From: an uncultured Bacteroidales bacterium
GTDB taxonomy: Bacteria; Bacteroidota; Bacteroidia; Bacteroidales; Paludibacteraceae
NCBI GenBank assembly: GCA_903912795.1
Contig: CAIWIS010000889.1
Coordinates: forward strand, 1 to 7,688
DNA length: 7,688 nucleotides
Direction of reading: 5' to 3'
Made by a program: the position numbers and the translations under genes. Numbering within the stretch: the first letter of the stretch is position 1; each line of letters opens with the position of its first letter. Of this stretch, positions 1 to 6,826 are shown in pieces. The notes under the pieces were generated by a model, which was not told the DNA's origin, did no database searches, and saw only the letters and a list, made by a program, of their open reading frames with translations.

Positions 1-34
1 CTTTGAAGTCAGAAATTTTTTAAAAATACGAAAC

Positions 35-241
35 ATGGCTCCAGCAATAAAAACAATACTTTATGGTATAGGTGTTTTCTCACTTTTTACCACTATTGCT
101 TTAATATTAAAATTAGTGACTCAGAGTAAACCAATTGATGCTGCCTATTTTGGACTGTTTACAAATAACGATTTAATGTTAGGCGTAATTGTAGCCATTG
201 CTGTAACTATAGCACATAAGCGAAAAATGAGATTAAAGTGA
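35..241 (+). CDS. small two-helix membrane protein, unknown function (may be partial)
   Basis: I do not recognise a family for this 68-residue protein. It has two hydrophobic stretches, about residues 7-27 and 46-61, joined by a short polar loop, and ends in a basic tail (HKRKMRLK). It is therefore probably an inner-membrane hairpin with the basic end in the cytoplasm. The frame stays open upstream to the window edge (11 more codons), so this could also be the C-terminal end of a longer membrane protein. The ATG at 35 is the only ATG available in the window and has no Shine-Dalgarno sequence. The first bases, CTTTG, could be the tail of a TAnnTTTG promoter element cut by the edge, which would favour a complete small gene, but this cannot be seen. 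It ends 11 bp before the deacetylase-like gene and is probably co-transcribed with it. Confidence 0.55.
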   Translation: MAPAIKTILYGIGVFSLFTTIALILKLVTQSKPIDAAYFGLFTNNDLMLGVIVAIAVTIAHKRKMRLK

Positions 242-252
242 TTTAAAACTAA

Positions 253-1569
253 GTGAAAGAGATAATTGATTATATAATTGGGTTTTTGATTGGTGTTGAT
301 TTGCCAACTAATAACTCTATCAAAATAGGTTATACCGACAATTTTGGTGAGTTCGACAACTACGATGTGGTTATTAAGGCCTCTGGGTTTTTTAATGAAG
401 GTACGTATGGAATGGATAACTCGTTTCCAACACTTCCACTAAAAATTTGGGACGAAGTGCCCATTTTATATGGCGAAGCTTTTAGTGAAATTATTGGAAA
501 TACAGTAGTCTTAAATGCTGATATTGTAGCTGGGACGTATTTTTTGATTTCGCGATACGAAGAAATGTTACGCCCCAAAGTGCGTGATGTACACGGTAGG
601 TTTCCTGGTAAAGAATCATTGCCATACAAAGCTGGCTTTATAGACCGACCAATTATTGAAGAGTGGGGCTTTCAGTTTCGTTCACTTCTGCGAGAAAATG
701 GTTTTGAAATTCCAGAACCACCTAAAAAAATTAAAAAAGTATATTTGACTCATGATCTAGATCAATTAGCTCATTTTAGGACTATTAGAGGAATGTTAGG
801 TGGTGTTATCAGAGGTATTAAACGACCGAAAGAAGGCCAAAAAGCACTTAAAAGTTTTTTTGGGCGAGTATCCGATGATCCTTGGTACACTTTTCCTTTT
901 TTGTTCAAATTAAATAACGATTTGCGTGCAAAAATTGGCAAAGATAAATGTGAATCTATTATTTTTGTACGCTCAATGGGAATGAAGTACAAAGAAGATA
1001 AACCATTTCCAAATTTGTTATTGCCTGATTATAAATATCTCCTTCGTTATTGCAAACGAAAAGATGTAACTATTGGATTACATGCAAGTTATGAATGTGG
1101 TGTACATCCTGAAAGAGTACAAGAAGAAAAAATTAGGCTCGAAAAAGCCACACATAATGAATTAACCTACAACAGAAATCATTTTTTAAATCATCGTGAA
1201 CCAGCAGACTTCCAGCATCTAATTGATGTTAATATTTTGCATGATTTTAGTATGGGGTATGCCGATGTGGCTGGATTTAGGTTAGGTACTTGCAGAAGCG
1301 TTAGGTTTATTAATCCTCATCATAAATCACTTACCAAACTAGTCTTACATCCTATTACTATTATGGACGGAACTCTAAGTGATAAAAGATATATGTATAT
1401 GAATGCACATGATGCTTTTCAGTATTGTGAGCAACTAATTAAAAATGTAGCAACCTTTAATGGCGATTTGGTTTTGCTTTGGCATAATACTTCTGTTGAG
1501 GTACATCCAGATTTTTATCACAGAAAACTATACAAAGATATATTGAACCTATTGCAAGACCAGTTCTAA
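253..1569 (+). CDS. polysaccharide deacetylase-like protein, DUF7033 type
   Basis: This 438-residue protein resembles the Bacteroidota family in which a DUF7033-like N-terminal domain (about 1-155) precedes a divergent NodB-type polysaccharide deacetylase domain (about 160-435). Visible motifs are T166-H-D-L-D170, matching the metal-binding T-x-D-x-D of motif 1; G275-L-H277-A-S279-Y, corresponding to motif 2; N307-R-N-H310-F-L; the family block S333-M-G-Y-A-D-V-A-G-F-R343-L-G-T; L365-H366-P; and L409-W-H411-N, corresponding to the last catalytic His motif. Known relatives are thought to act on surface or exopolysaccharide sugars, but the reaction is unproven. There is no signal peptide, so it is probably cytoplasmic. 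The GTG start is chosen because an in-frame TAA lies directly before it and no ATG occurs until residue 54. The glycosyltransferase begins 1 bp after its stop, suggesting translational coupling and a shared substrate. Confidence 0.8.
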   Translation: MKEIIDYIIGFLIGVDLPTNNSIKIGYTDNFGEFDNYDVVIKASGFFNEGTYGMDNSFPTLPLKIWDEVPILYGEAFSEIIGNTVVLNADIVAGTYFLISRYEEMLRPKVRDVHGRFPGKESLPYKAGFIDRPIIEEWGFQFRSLLRENGFEIPEPPKKIKKVYLTHDLDQLAHFRTIRGMLGGVIRGIKRPKEGQKALKSFFGRVSDDPWYTFPFLFKLNNDLRAKIGKDKCESIIFVRSMGMKYKEDKPFPNLLLPDYKYLLRYCKRKDVTIGLHASYECGVHPERVQEEKIRLEKATHNELTYNRNHFLNHREPADFQHLIDVNILHDFSMGYADVAGFRLGTCRSVRFINPHHKSLTKLVLHPITIMDGTLSDKRYMYMNAHDAFQYCEQLIKNVATFNGDLVLLWHNTSVEVHPDFYHRKLYKDILNLLQDQF

Positions 1570-1570
1570 A

Positions 1571-2686
1571 ATGATTCCAAAAGTAATAGTATGCGTTACC
1601 AATGATTTGACCACCGATCAGCGTGTGCATAAATCATGTACAGTATTGATGGAATTGGGATACGAAGTTTTAGAATATGGACGCTTACTTACTGATAGTC
1701 TTGAACTTAAAAGAGATTATAAAACCCATAGAGTAAAGCATTTTTTTAATAAAGGTCCCCTTTTTTATGCCGAATTTAATATACGACTTTTCGTTTTTCT
1801 GTTATTTAATAAATTTGAATTAGTGTTTTCAAATGATTTAGATACTCTGCTTGCTTCGTTTCTGAGTTCAAAAATTAAGAGAAAACCAATTATTTATGAT
1901 ACCCACGAATACTTTACTCAAACTCCTGAGCTAGTTAAACGTCCGTTTATTCAAGGTATTTGGAAATTTATTGAGGATATAATTTTTCCGTTTCTTACGA
2001 ATATTATTACTGTAAATGATTCAATTGCAGTATTATACCATAATCGTTTTAAAAAATCAATTCAGGTTGTTCGAAACATACCGCTTACATACATAAATCA
2101 AGAATTGAAAAATAGGAATGACCTTGGTTTGCCTATTGATACACGTATAATTATTCTACAAGGTGCAGGTATTAATGTTCAACGAGGAGCCGAGGAAGCG
2201 ATTGAAGCCATGCAATATGTTGAGAATGCAATTTTATTAATTATTGGAAATGGCGATGTAATCAATACTCTAAAGAGAATGGTTAAGGAAAAACAACTGG
2301 AAAATATCGTGATTTTTAAACCAAAAATGCCTTTTACTGAACTAAGGCAATATACAATGAATGCGGATTTAGGACTTGCAATTGATAAAAATACAAATAT
2401 AAATTATCAGTATTCGTTACCAAATAAATTATTTGATTTTATTCATGCCGAAATTCCAGTATTAGCTTCGAGGCTAGTCGAAATTGAAAAAATAATTGAA
2501 AAATATAATATTGGCTATTTTATTGAAAATCATAATCCTCAACACATAGCTGAAAGAATTAATACAATTTTCAAGAATTCAGTTGAATATAACATAAAAA
2601 AGAAGAATTTACCAATTGCAAAAAATGAACTTTGTTGGGAAAAGGAGTCAGCAAAATTAATTGAAATTATCCAACAAATAAAGTAA
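1571..2686 (+). CDS. glycosyltransferase, GT4-like (GT-B fold)
   Basis: This 371-residue protein has the layout of a retaining GT-B glycosyltransferase. Its N-terminal domain opens with a beta strand and T-x-D16-Q-R-V-H20, typical of family 4 enzymes. The acceptor domain contains S88-N-D-L-D92 and Y110-D-T-H113-E-Y-F, a signature of Bacteroidota surface-glycan glycosyltransferases. The C-terminal nucleotide-sugar domain begins near residue 190 (IIILQGAG) and includes S282-L-P-N-K286-L-F-D-F and the following IPV strand, the region that binds the donor sugar. No transmembrane helix is evident, so it probably works at the cytoplasmic face of the inner membrane. The donor and acceptor sugars cannot be told from sequence. 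The 1-bp gap to the upstream deacetylase-like gene implies one operon for lipopolysaccharide, capsule or exopolysaccharide. It converges on the polyprenyl synthase gene with only 30 bp between stops and no convincing terminator hairpin. Confidence 0.85.
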   Translation: MIPKVIVCVTNDLTTDQRVHKSCTVLMELGYEVLEYGRLLTDSLELKRDYKTHRVKHFFNKGPLFYAEFNIRLFVFLLFNKFELVFSNDLDTLLASFLSSKIKRKPIIYDTHEYFTQTPELVKRPFIQGIWKFIEDIIFPFLTNIITVNDSIAVLYHNRFKKSIQVVRNIPLTYINQELKNRNDLGLPIDTRIIILQGAGINVQRGAEEAIEAMQYVENAILLIIGNGDVINTLKRMVKEKQLENIVIFKPKMPFTELRQYTMNADLGLAIDKNTNINYQYSLPNKLFDFIHAEIPVLASRLVEIEKIIEKYNIGYFIENHNPQHIAERINTIFKNSVEYNIKKKNLPIAKNELCWEKESAKLIEIIQQIK

Positions 2687-2716
2687 TTCTATTTTTTAAG
2701 TTGAAGCCTGAAAGGA

Positions 2717-3691
2717 TTAATACTGACGCGAAGTAGCAAACTCAACACATTGGATTAGAGCAGTTTTATATACGGAATTTTCAAAAGTATTTAATTCGCT
2801 AATAGCTTGATTCTTATATTCACTCATTTTACTTTCAGCATATTCAACACCTCCTGCTTCGCGCGCAAATTGCATAATAAAGTCAATATTCGACGCTGAA
2901 AATTCTTTTGAATGAATTATTGAAATTACATTGCTCCGATCATCGCTTTTCGAGTTTTGAAGAGCGTATATCAAAGGTAAAGTTACTTTTCCATCTTGCA
3001 AATCATTTCCAGTAGGTTTGCCAATTTCAATATCTTTATAATAATCAAAGATATCATCCTTTATTTGAAAACAAATTCCTAACAATTCGCCAAATCGGAA
3101 TAAATGTTCTTGTTGCTTTTTGTCGGCTTTGGCCGAAATAGCTCCAACTTCGGTACATGTAGCAAATAATAAAGCAGTTTTTTTACGAATTACTTTGAAA
3201 TAATCAGCTTCGGATATTTCGGTTTTTTGCATATTAGTGAGTTGGAGCAATTCACCATCCGAAAGTTCCATACCAATATTGGCAATAGATTTTAAAATAT
3301 CCAAATTTTCGGTTTTTGTGCCACATATAAGCGAGTTCGAAAGCATATAATCTCCTGAGAGTACTGCAACTTTATTTGTCCAACGTGCATTAATCGACGA
3401 CCTTCCACGACGCTCATGCGTATCATCTACCACATCGTCGTGAATTAGACTTGCATTGTGCAACAATTCCATAGCTAAAGCTGCATAATAAGCCGCATCA
3501 GTGCTATTTCCACACAATCGGGCTGAAAGAAGAGTAAGAATGGGGCGTAATTTTTTTCCACTTGCTTGCACAATGTATTCATTCACATCAGCCAACAATG
3601 GATTATCAGTTTTAAGTGCCTCAGTAAAAAATACTTTGAATGTCTTTAAATCTTCCGAAATTGGTTGACGTATGCTTTCGATTAAACTCAT
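2717..3691 (-). CDS. long-chain polyprenyl diphosphate synthase (trans type)
   Basis: This enzyme adds isopentenyl diphosphate units to an allylic primer to make an all-trans polyprenyl diphosphate, most likely the octaprenyl-range tail of menaquinone. Counted from the ATG at 3691 it has 324 residues, usual for the family. It shows G45-K-K-L-R49-P for IPP binding, the first aspartate-rich motif D85-D-V-V-D89-D, R94-R-G, and the second motif D212-D-I-F-D216 followed by K-P-T-G-N-D. The fifth residue before the first motif is Ala80 rather than an aromatic residue, which in this family favours long chains. The frame can be extended nine codons to a TTG at 3718, but that codon lies inside a good -7 promoter element, so it would not be transcribed from this promoter and the ATG at 3691 is preferred. 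Its symbol in other genomes varies (ispB, hepT, idsA), so none is given. Confidence 0.92.
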   Translation of the reverse strand: MSLIESIRQPISEDLKTFKVFFTEALKTDNPLLADVNEYIVQASGKKLRPILTLLSARLCGNSTDAAYYAALAMELLHNASLIHDDVVDDTHERRGRSSINARWTNKVAVLSGDYMLSNSLICGTKTENLDILKSIANIGMELSDGELLQLTNMQKTEISEADYFKVIRKKTALLFATCTEVGAISAKADKKQQEHLFRFGELLGICFQIKDDIFDYYKDIEIGKPTGNDLQDGKVTLPLIYALQNSKSDDRSNVISIIHSKEFSASNIDFIMQFAREAGGVEYAESKMSEYKNQAISELNTFENSVYKTALIQCVEFATSRQY

Positions 3692-3715
3692 GGAATTTTT
3701 TAAATATTTAAGATA

Positions 3716-3723
3716 CAAAAATA
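3716..3723 (-). promoter_or_regulatory. -7 promoter element for polyprenyl synthase
   Basis: On the - strand this reads TATTTTTG, an exact match to the Bacteroidota sigma-ABfr -7 consensus TAnnTTTG. It lies 24 bp upstream of the ATG at 3691, giving a predicted 5' leader of about 15-20 nt. No TTG was found at the expected -33 distance, so the match is half a promoter. It overlaps the alternative TTG start at 3718 and so argues against that start. Confidence 0.55.
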
Positions 3724-3779
3724 CTGAAATTTATTATCCATTTATCATTGTTGAGCCGATTTAAGGATAATTATAGCTT

Positions 3780-3804
3780 AAACAATTTAGCTGGGAAATT
3801 GTTT
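3780..3804. repeat. 9-bp inverted repeat (possible operator or hairpin)
   Basis: AAACAATTT (3780-3788) and AAATTGTTT (3796-3804) are perfect reverse complements separated by 7 nt (AGCTGGG). On the + strand two more T residues follow the repeat. Both flanking genes are transcribed away from this site, so a terminator role makes little sense unless a small RNA is made here. It lies about 57 bp upstream of the -7 element of the polyprenyl synthase, a distance compatible with binding by a dimeric regulator. That role is inferred only from symmetry and position. Confidence 0.4.
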
Positions 3805-3920
3805 TTAAGAATTCATTAATTATGATAAATTAAAACATATATTGTTGTAAGTTAACCAAATAAATTAATTGCTATTCTCTCAATTATATGCAATAAATGT
3901 TTAATAAGAAAAATGAATTC

Positions 3921-3937
3921 AATAATAATAATAATAA
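3921..3937 (+). repeat. AAT trinucleotide microsatellite
   Basis: Five AAT units plus AA run without interruption, ending 4 bp before the -7 element TACTTTTG of the acyltransferase. It occupies the place where the spacer between the -33 and -7 elements should be. Changes in repeat number by slippage would alter that spacing in steps of 3 bp, though AT-rich intergenic DNA can carry such runs by chance. Confidence 0.7.
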
Positions 3938-3941
3938 ACTA

Positions 3942-3949
3942 TACTTTTG
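3942..3949 (+). promoter_or_regulatory. -7 promoter element for acyltransferase
   Basis: TACTTTTG matches the Bacteroidota TAnnTTTG element exactly. It lies 81 bp upstream of the acyltransferase ATG, predicting a leader of about 75 nt that contains a 7-codon open frame (3960-3983). No TTG was found at the expected -33 position, which is occupied by the start of the AAT repeat. The match is thus incomplete. Confidence 0.45.
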
Positions 3950-4030
3950 TAGAAAGAAAATGATAAAATGCACCAGTGACTAATTGAATTTGTATTTGAT
4001 AAGCTACTGAAATAAAGTATATTATAATAT

Positions 4031-4582
4031 ATGATGCAGAAAATTTGTAGATTAATTCTCAATATCGCTGGTTGGAAAACGAAAGTAAGTTTTGATGAAC
4101 CAACAAAAAGTGTGATATGTGTAGCTCCACACACAAGTAATTGGGATTTCCCAATTGGAAAATTATCATACGTAGCATTAGGTAGAGAAGCGCGATTTTT
4201 AATTAAAAAATCGTGGTATTTTTTTCCAATGAATTTTGTGTTTAATGCTTTGGGTGGTGTGCCAATTGACAGGTCAAAAAAAAATTCGGTAACAGATCAA
4301 ATGGCAGAAGAATTTAACAAAAGAACCCATTTCCATTTGGCAATAACTCCCGAAGGCACTCGTAGTTTAGTAGAAAAATGGAAAATGGGCTTTTATCACA
4401 TTGCTGTCAAAGCAAATGTACCAATTCAATTAGCATATATCGATTATAAAAAGAAAGAATTGGGTATACTTGATATATTTTACCCTACGGGCGATGAAAT
4501 TGCTGACTTAGCAAAAATTCAACAGTATTACAAAGGAATAAATGCTCGTTTCCCCGAAAAGTATCATTTAAGTGATTTATAA
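4031..4582 (+). CDS. 1-acylglycerol-3-phosphate acyltransferase family protein (PlsC-like)
   Basis: This 183-residue protein belongs to the PlsC-type acyltransferases, which move an acyl chain to a lysophospholipid or related acceptor. It has the catalytic H34-T-S-N-W-D39 (HX4D) motif, the acceptor-binding G75-G-V-P-I-D-R81 block, and P107-E-G-T-R111, the third conserved motif. It is shorter than classical PlsC (about 240 residues) and has no obvious N-terminal transmembrane helix, only an amphipathic start, so it is probably a peripheral inner-membrane enzyme. Such short forms are common in Bacteroidota; the exact acceptor is uncertain. An in-frame TAA lies 4-6 bp upstream, so the start must be the ATG at 4031 or the adjacent one at 4034. 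Its stop is only 8 bp from the stop of the convergent engB gene. Confidence 0.85.
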   Translation: MMQKICRLILNIAGWKTKVSFDEPTKSVICVAPHTSNWDFPIGKLSYVALGREARFLIKKSWYFFPMNFVFNALGGVPIDRSKKNSVTDQMAEEFNKRTHFHLAITPEGTRSLVEKWKMGFYHIAVKANVPIQLAYIDYKKKELGILDIFYPTGDEIADLAKIQQYYKGINARFPEKYHLSDL

Positions 4583-4590
4583 TAAGCTGA

Positions 4591-5196
4591 TTACTTGTTT
4601 CTTAAAGTCAAGTTAATATCAGCAATATATCCGAGTACTTCATCTCTTCCAGTTCTTTTCTCGGATGAAGTTGCAAATATTGGAGGTAATTCTTCCCAAG
4701 TTTCGTGAAGCTTTTCCTGATATAATTTTAGGTTTTCGCGTGAACGAACCGCCGACATTTTATCCAATTTTGTAAACACAATAGAAAATGGCACACCGTT
4801 TTCGCCCATCCATTCCATAAAATCTAAATCAATTTTTTGTGGTTCATGCCTGCTGTCGATCAATAAAAAAACACAGGTAAGTTGCTCACGATAAAGTATG
4901 TACGATTCAATTATATTCTTTAATTGTTCTCGCATTTTTTTTCCTGCAGTAGCATAACCATAGCCTGGTAAATCAACTAAATGCCAGCTATTATTTATCA
5001 AAAAGTGATTTATAAGCAGTGTTTTACCAGGTTTCGAAGAGGTCATTGCCAAATCCTTACGATTGCATAACATGTTGATAAGAGAAGACTTTCCAACGTT
5101 TGAGCGACCAATAAATGCATATTCAGGTAAATTTCCTTCGGGACATTTACGAAAATCGGTATTGCTAATGATAAATTCGGCTGATTTTACATCCAT
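4591..5196 (-). CDS. engB: ribosome biogenesis GTP-binding protein EngB/YsxC/YihA
   Basis: This 201-residue TRAFAC-class GTPase is required in many bacteria for late assembly of the large ribosomal subunit. All the G motifs are visible: G1 G30-R-S-N-V-G-K36-S-S, G2 threonine in K55-P-G-K-T59, G3 D75-L-P-G-Y-G80, G4 T142-K-L-D145, and a G5-like A175-T-S-S-E. The G-R-S-N-V-G-K-S form of G1 and the D-L-P-G-Y-G-Y-A form of G3 are specific to EngB among the Era-like GTPases. Length is normal and the N-terminus (MDVKSAEFIIS) is typical of the family. It lies 26 bp downstream of the symporter gene on the same strand with no -7 element in between, so it is probably translated from the symporter transcript. 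A cytoplasmic protein. Confidence 0.96.
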   Translation of the reverse strand: MDVKSAEFIISNTDFRKCPEGNLPEYAFIGRSNVGKSSLINMLCNRKDLAMTSSKPGKTLLINHFLINNSWHLVDLPGYGYATAGKKMREQLKNIIESYILYREQLTCVFLLIDSRHEPQKIDLDFMEWMGENGVPFSIVFTKLDKMSAVRSRENLKLYQEKLHETWEELPPIFATSSEKRTGRDEVLGYIADINLTLRNK

Positions 5197-5222
5197 GATA
5201 ATTGAACTGTTTTTATTTAATT

Positions 5223-6695
5223 TTATCTATTTACAAAAATATTTTTTTGATTATTTAGTTTGCTCGAGAACATCCACAATCCCAAAAACGTAAGTATACC
5301 ATTAATCATAAGTAATTCATATCCAAACTTATAATTGAAAAAGTTTTCGGATATTGTGTTAATGGCAAAACAAATAACTGGTGATAATATCGCAATATAA
5401 GGTATTGCCTTATCGTTGGTATTAATGTTGGTGAATAATCCAAAAGTAAACATGCCTAATAATGGACCATAGGTATACGACGCTATAATATAAATTGCAT
5501 CAATCACGCTTTTATCGTTTACTGCATCAAAAATAAGAATTACCAAGGCAAATACCACCGAAATAGCTATATGAATGATTTTACGATTTCGATTAGCTAT
5601 TTCCGTTTTTTGATGCTGTACGCCCAGAATATCAACTGCAAAGGACGTGGTAAGTGCAGCCAAAGCCGAATCGGCACTCGAAAAAGCTGCTGCTACAATG
5701 CCAACAATAAATAACACAAGGACAGTTTGACCTAAGTAATTAGTAGCAAACAGAGTGAGTATTTGATCGGCTTTTTGGGGTAGCACCACTGAGTTTTGGT
5801 CGGCAAGCATCAAAAGCATAACTCCTAATGTGAGAAACAGTAAATTAACTGGTACAAATGATATTCCATACCAATACATATTTTTTTTGGCATCTTTAAG
5901 ATTCCTACATGTTAGATTTTTTTGCATCATATCTTGGTCAAGACCTGTCATAACAATAGCTATAAAAATGCCACTAAAAAACTGTTTAAAGAAATTTTGC
6001 TTTGAATGCCAATCGTCGAAATCGAAAATACGTGTATTTTTATGATTGTAAATAGCGCTCCAAATGGAGTCATTTTCAAAATGTAACTGTTTGGAAACTT
6101 GCAATACCAGTAGAAATAATGCAACAATCATTATGATTGCCTGAACAGTATCAGTCCAAACAATAGTTTTAATGCCACTCCGATAGGTGTAGAGCCAAAT
6201 AAGTAATATTGTGCAACAAACTGTTACGTAAAATGGAATATTCCATGCATCAAATACCACTGTTTGAAGAATGGATGCCACCACATAAAGACGGGCTGCA
6301 GCTCCAATTGTTTTTGAAACTAAAAAAAATGAGGCTCCAGTTTTATAGGCATTTTTGCCAAATCGTTGTTCCAGGTAGGTGTAAATCGAAGTTAAGTTCA
6401 AACGATAATACAATGGTAATAAGATATTTGCAATTACAAGATATCCAAAAAAGAATCCAAAAACGGTTTGCATATAGGTGAAATCGATGCTTCGCACCAT
6501 TCCTGGTACCGATACAAAACTAACACCTGAGATTGATGATCCTATCATACCAATGGCCACTACCCACCAAGGTGATTTTCGTTTTCCCAAAAAAAAAGCT
6601 TCGTTGTCAGTGCTCTTGCGACTCACAAAAAATGAGATTAGCAATAACATTGAAAAATACAACGCAATGATTATGAGTATTATTATTCCTGACAT
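5223..6695 (-). CDS. sodium:solute symporter (SSS/SLC5 family)
   Basis: This 490-residue inner-membrane protein has around 13 hydrophobic helices and belongs to the sodium:solute symporters, which use the sodium gradient to import small solutes. Supporting motifs are S56-G-V-S-F-V-S-V-P-G65 in the second helix, L101-T-S-I-Y-T-Y-L-E-Q-R-F-G113 after the third, G131-A-A-A-R135-L-Y, the loop block G251-L-D-Q-D-M-M-Q-K-N260, and S339-S-A-D-S343 in the helix that supplies sodium ligands in characterised relatives. The substrate cannot be read from sequence; relatives carry sugars, sialic acid, amino acids or carboxylates. The ATG at 6695 follows a -7 element by 19 bp, supporting this start. engB follows 26 bp after its stop, and recR is divergent. 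No truncation is seen. Confidence 0.92.
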   Translation of the reverse strand: MSGIIILIIIALYFSMLLLISFFVSRKSTDNEAFFLGKRKSPWWVVAIGMIGSSISGVSFVSVPGMVRSIDFTYMQTVFGFFFGYLVIANILLPLYYRLNLTSIYTYLEQRFGKNAYKTGASFFLVSKTIGAAARLYVVASILQTVVFDAWNIPFYVTVCCTILLIWLYTYRSGIKTIVWTDTVQAIIMIVALFLLVLQVSKQLHFENDSIWSAIYNHKNTRIFDFDDWHSKQNFFKQFFSGIFIAIVMTGLDQDMMQKNLTCRNLKDAKKNMYWYGISFVPVNLLFLTLGVMLLMLADQNSVVLPQKADQILTLFATNYLGQTVLVLFIVGIVAAAFSSADSALAALTTSFAVDILGVQHQKTEIANRNRKIIHIAISVVFALVILIFDAVNDKSVIDAIYIIASYTYGPLLGMFTFGLFTNINTNDKAIPYIAILSPVICFAINTISENFFNYKFGYELLMINGILTFLGLWMFSSKLNNQKNIFVNR

Positions 6696-6714
6696 AGTTT
6701 ATAAAAAATGCCTG

Positions 6715-6722
6715 CAAAGTTA
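6715..6722 (-). promoter_or_regulatory. -7 promoter element for symporter-engB
   Basis: On the - strand this reads TAACTTTG, an exact TAnnTTTG match, 19 bp before the symporter ATG. The implied leader is about 10-15 nt. No TTG is present at the usual -33 distance; that region is mostly A/T tracts. It is the only promoter signal seen for the symporter and engB. Confidence 0.5.
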
Positions 6723-6760
6723 CTAAAAAACCAATTAAAAAAATCATACTAATTTTAAAA

Positions 6761-6791
6761 TTGATTGTTGTCGAATTTTTTTGTAAATTTG
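6761..6791 (+). promoter_or_regulatory. recR promoter (-33 TTG and -7 TAnnTTTG)
   Basis: TTG at 6761-6763 and TAAATTTG at 6784-6791 are separated by 20 bp, close to the spacing described for Bacteroidota sigma-ABfr promoters. The -7 element ends 35 bp before the recR start codon, giving a leader of about 30 nt. It is the most complete promoter match in the window. A 12-bp palindrome, AATTTTAAAATT (6751-6762), overlaps the -33 TTG. Confidence 0.6.
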
Positions 6792-6826
6792 CATGCTAAA
6801 ATTACTATAATAACGATAAGTCCATT

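Larger units (their letters stand above)
3692..4030. other. divergent AT-rich intergenic region with two -7 elements
   Basis: This 339-bp stretch separates the starts of the polyprenyl synthase (- strand) and the acyltransferase (+ strand). I found no convincing gene, tRNA or known riboswitch in it. The reading frame that crosses 3919-4134 on the - strand overlaps the acyltransferase start and resembles no protein. What it does hold is a -7 promoter element on each strand, a 9-bp inverted repeat (3780-3804), an AAT microsatellite (3921-3937), and a second, distant 9-bp inverted pair, GAATTCATT at 3809-3817 and AATGAATTC at 3912-3920. The base composition is clearly more AT-rich than the flanking genes. 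Confidence 0.6.

Noticed and set aside
2687..2716. Possible terminator between the glycosyltransferase and polyprenyl synthase
   Set aside because: The best stem is only CCT-GAA-AGG (3 bp) and is not followed by a T tract.
3809..3920. Distant inverted pair GAATTCATT / AATGAATTC
   Set aside because: Nine matching bases 94 bp apart in such AT-rich DNA are plausible by chance, and neither arm adjoins other signals on both sides.
3919..4134. 71-codon frame on the - strand
   Set aside because: It overlaps the acyltransferase start and the promoter region, encodes a repeat-derived tyrosine run from the AAT repeat at its N-terminus, and resembles no protein.
4193..4213. Hairpin CGATTTTT-5 nt-AAAAATCG
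   Set aside because: It lies inside the acyltransferase coding sequence, in a well-aligned part of the protein (residues RFLIKKSW), and is explained by AT-rich codons. It is not a terminator.
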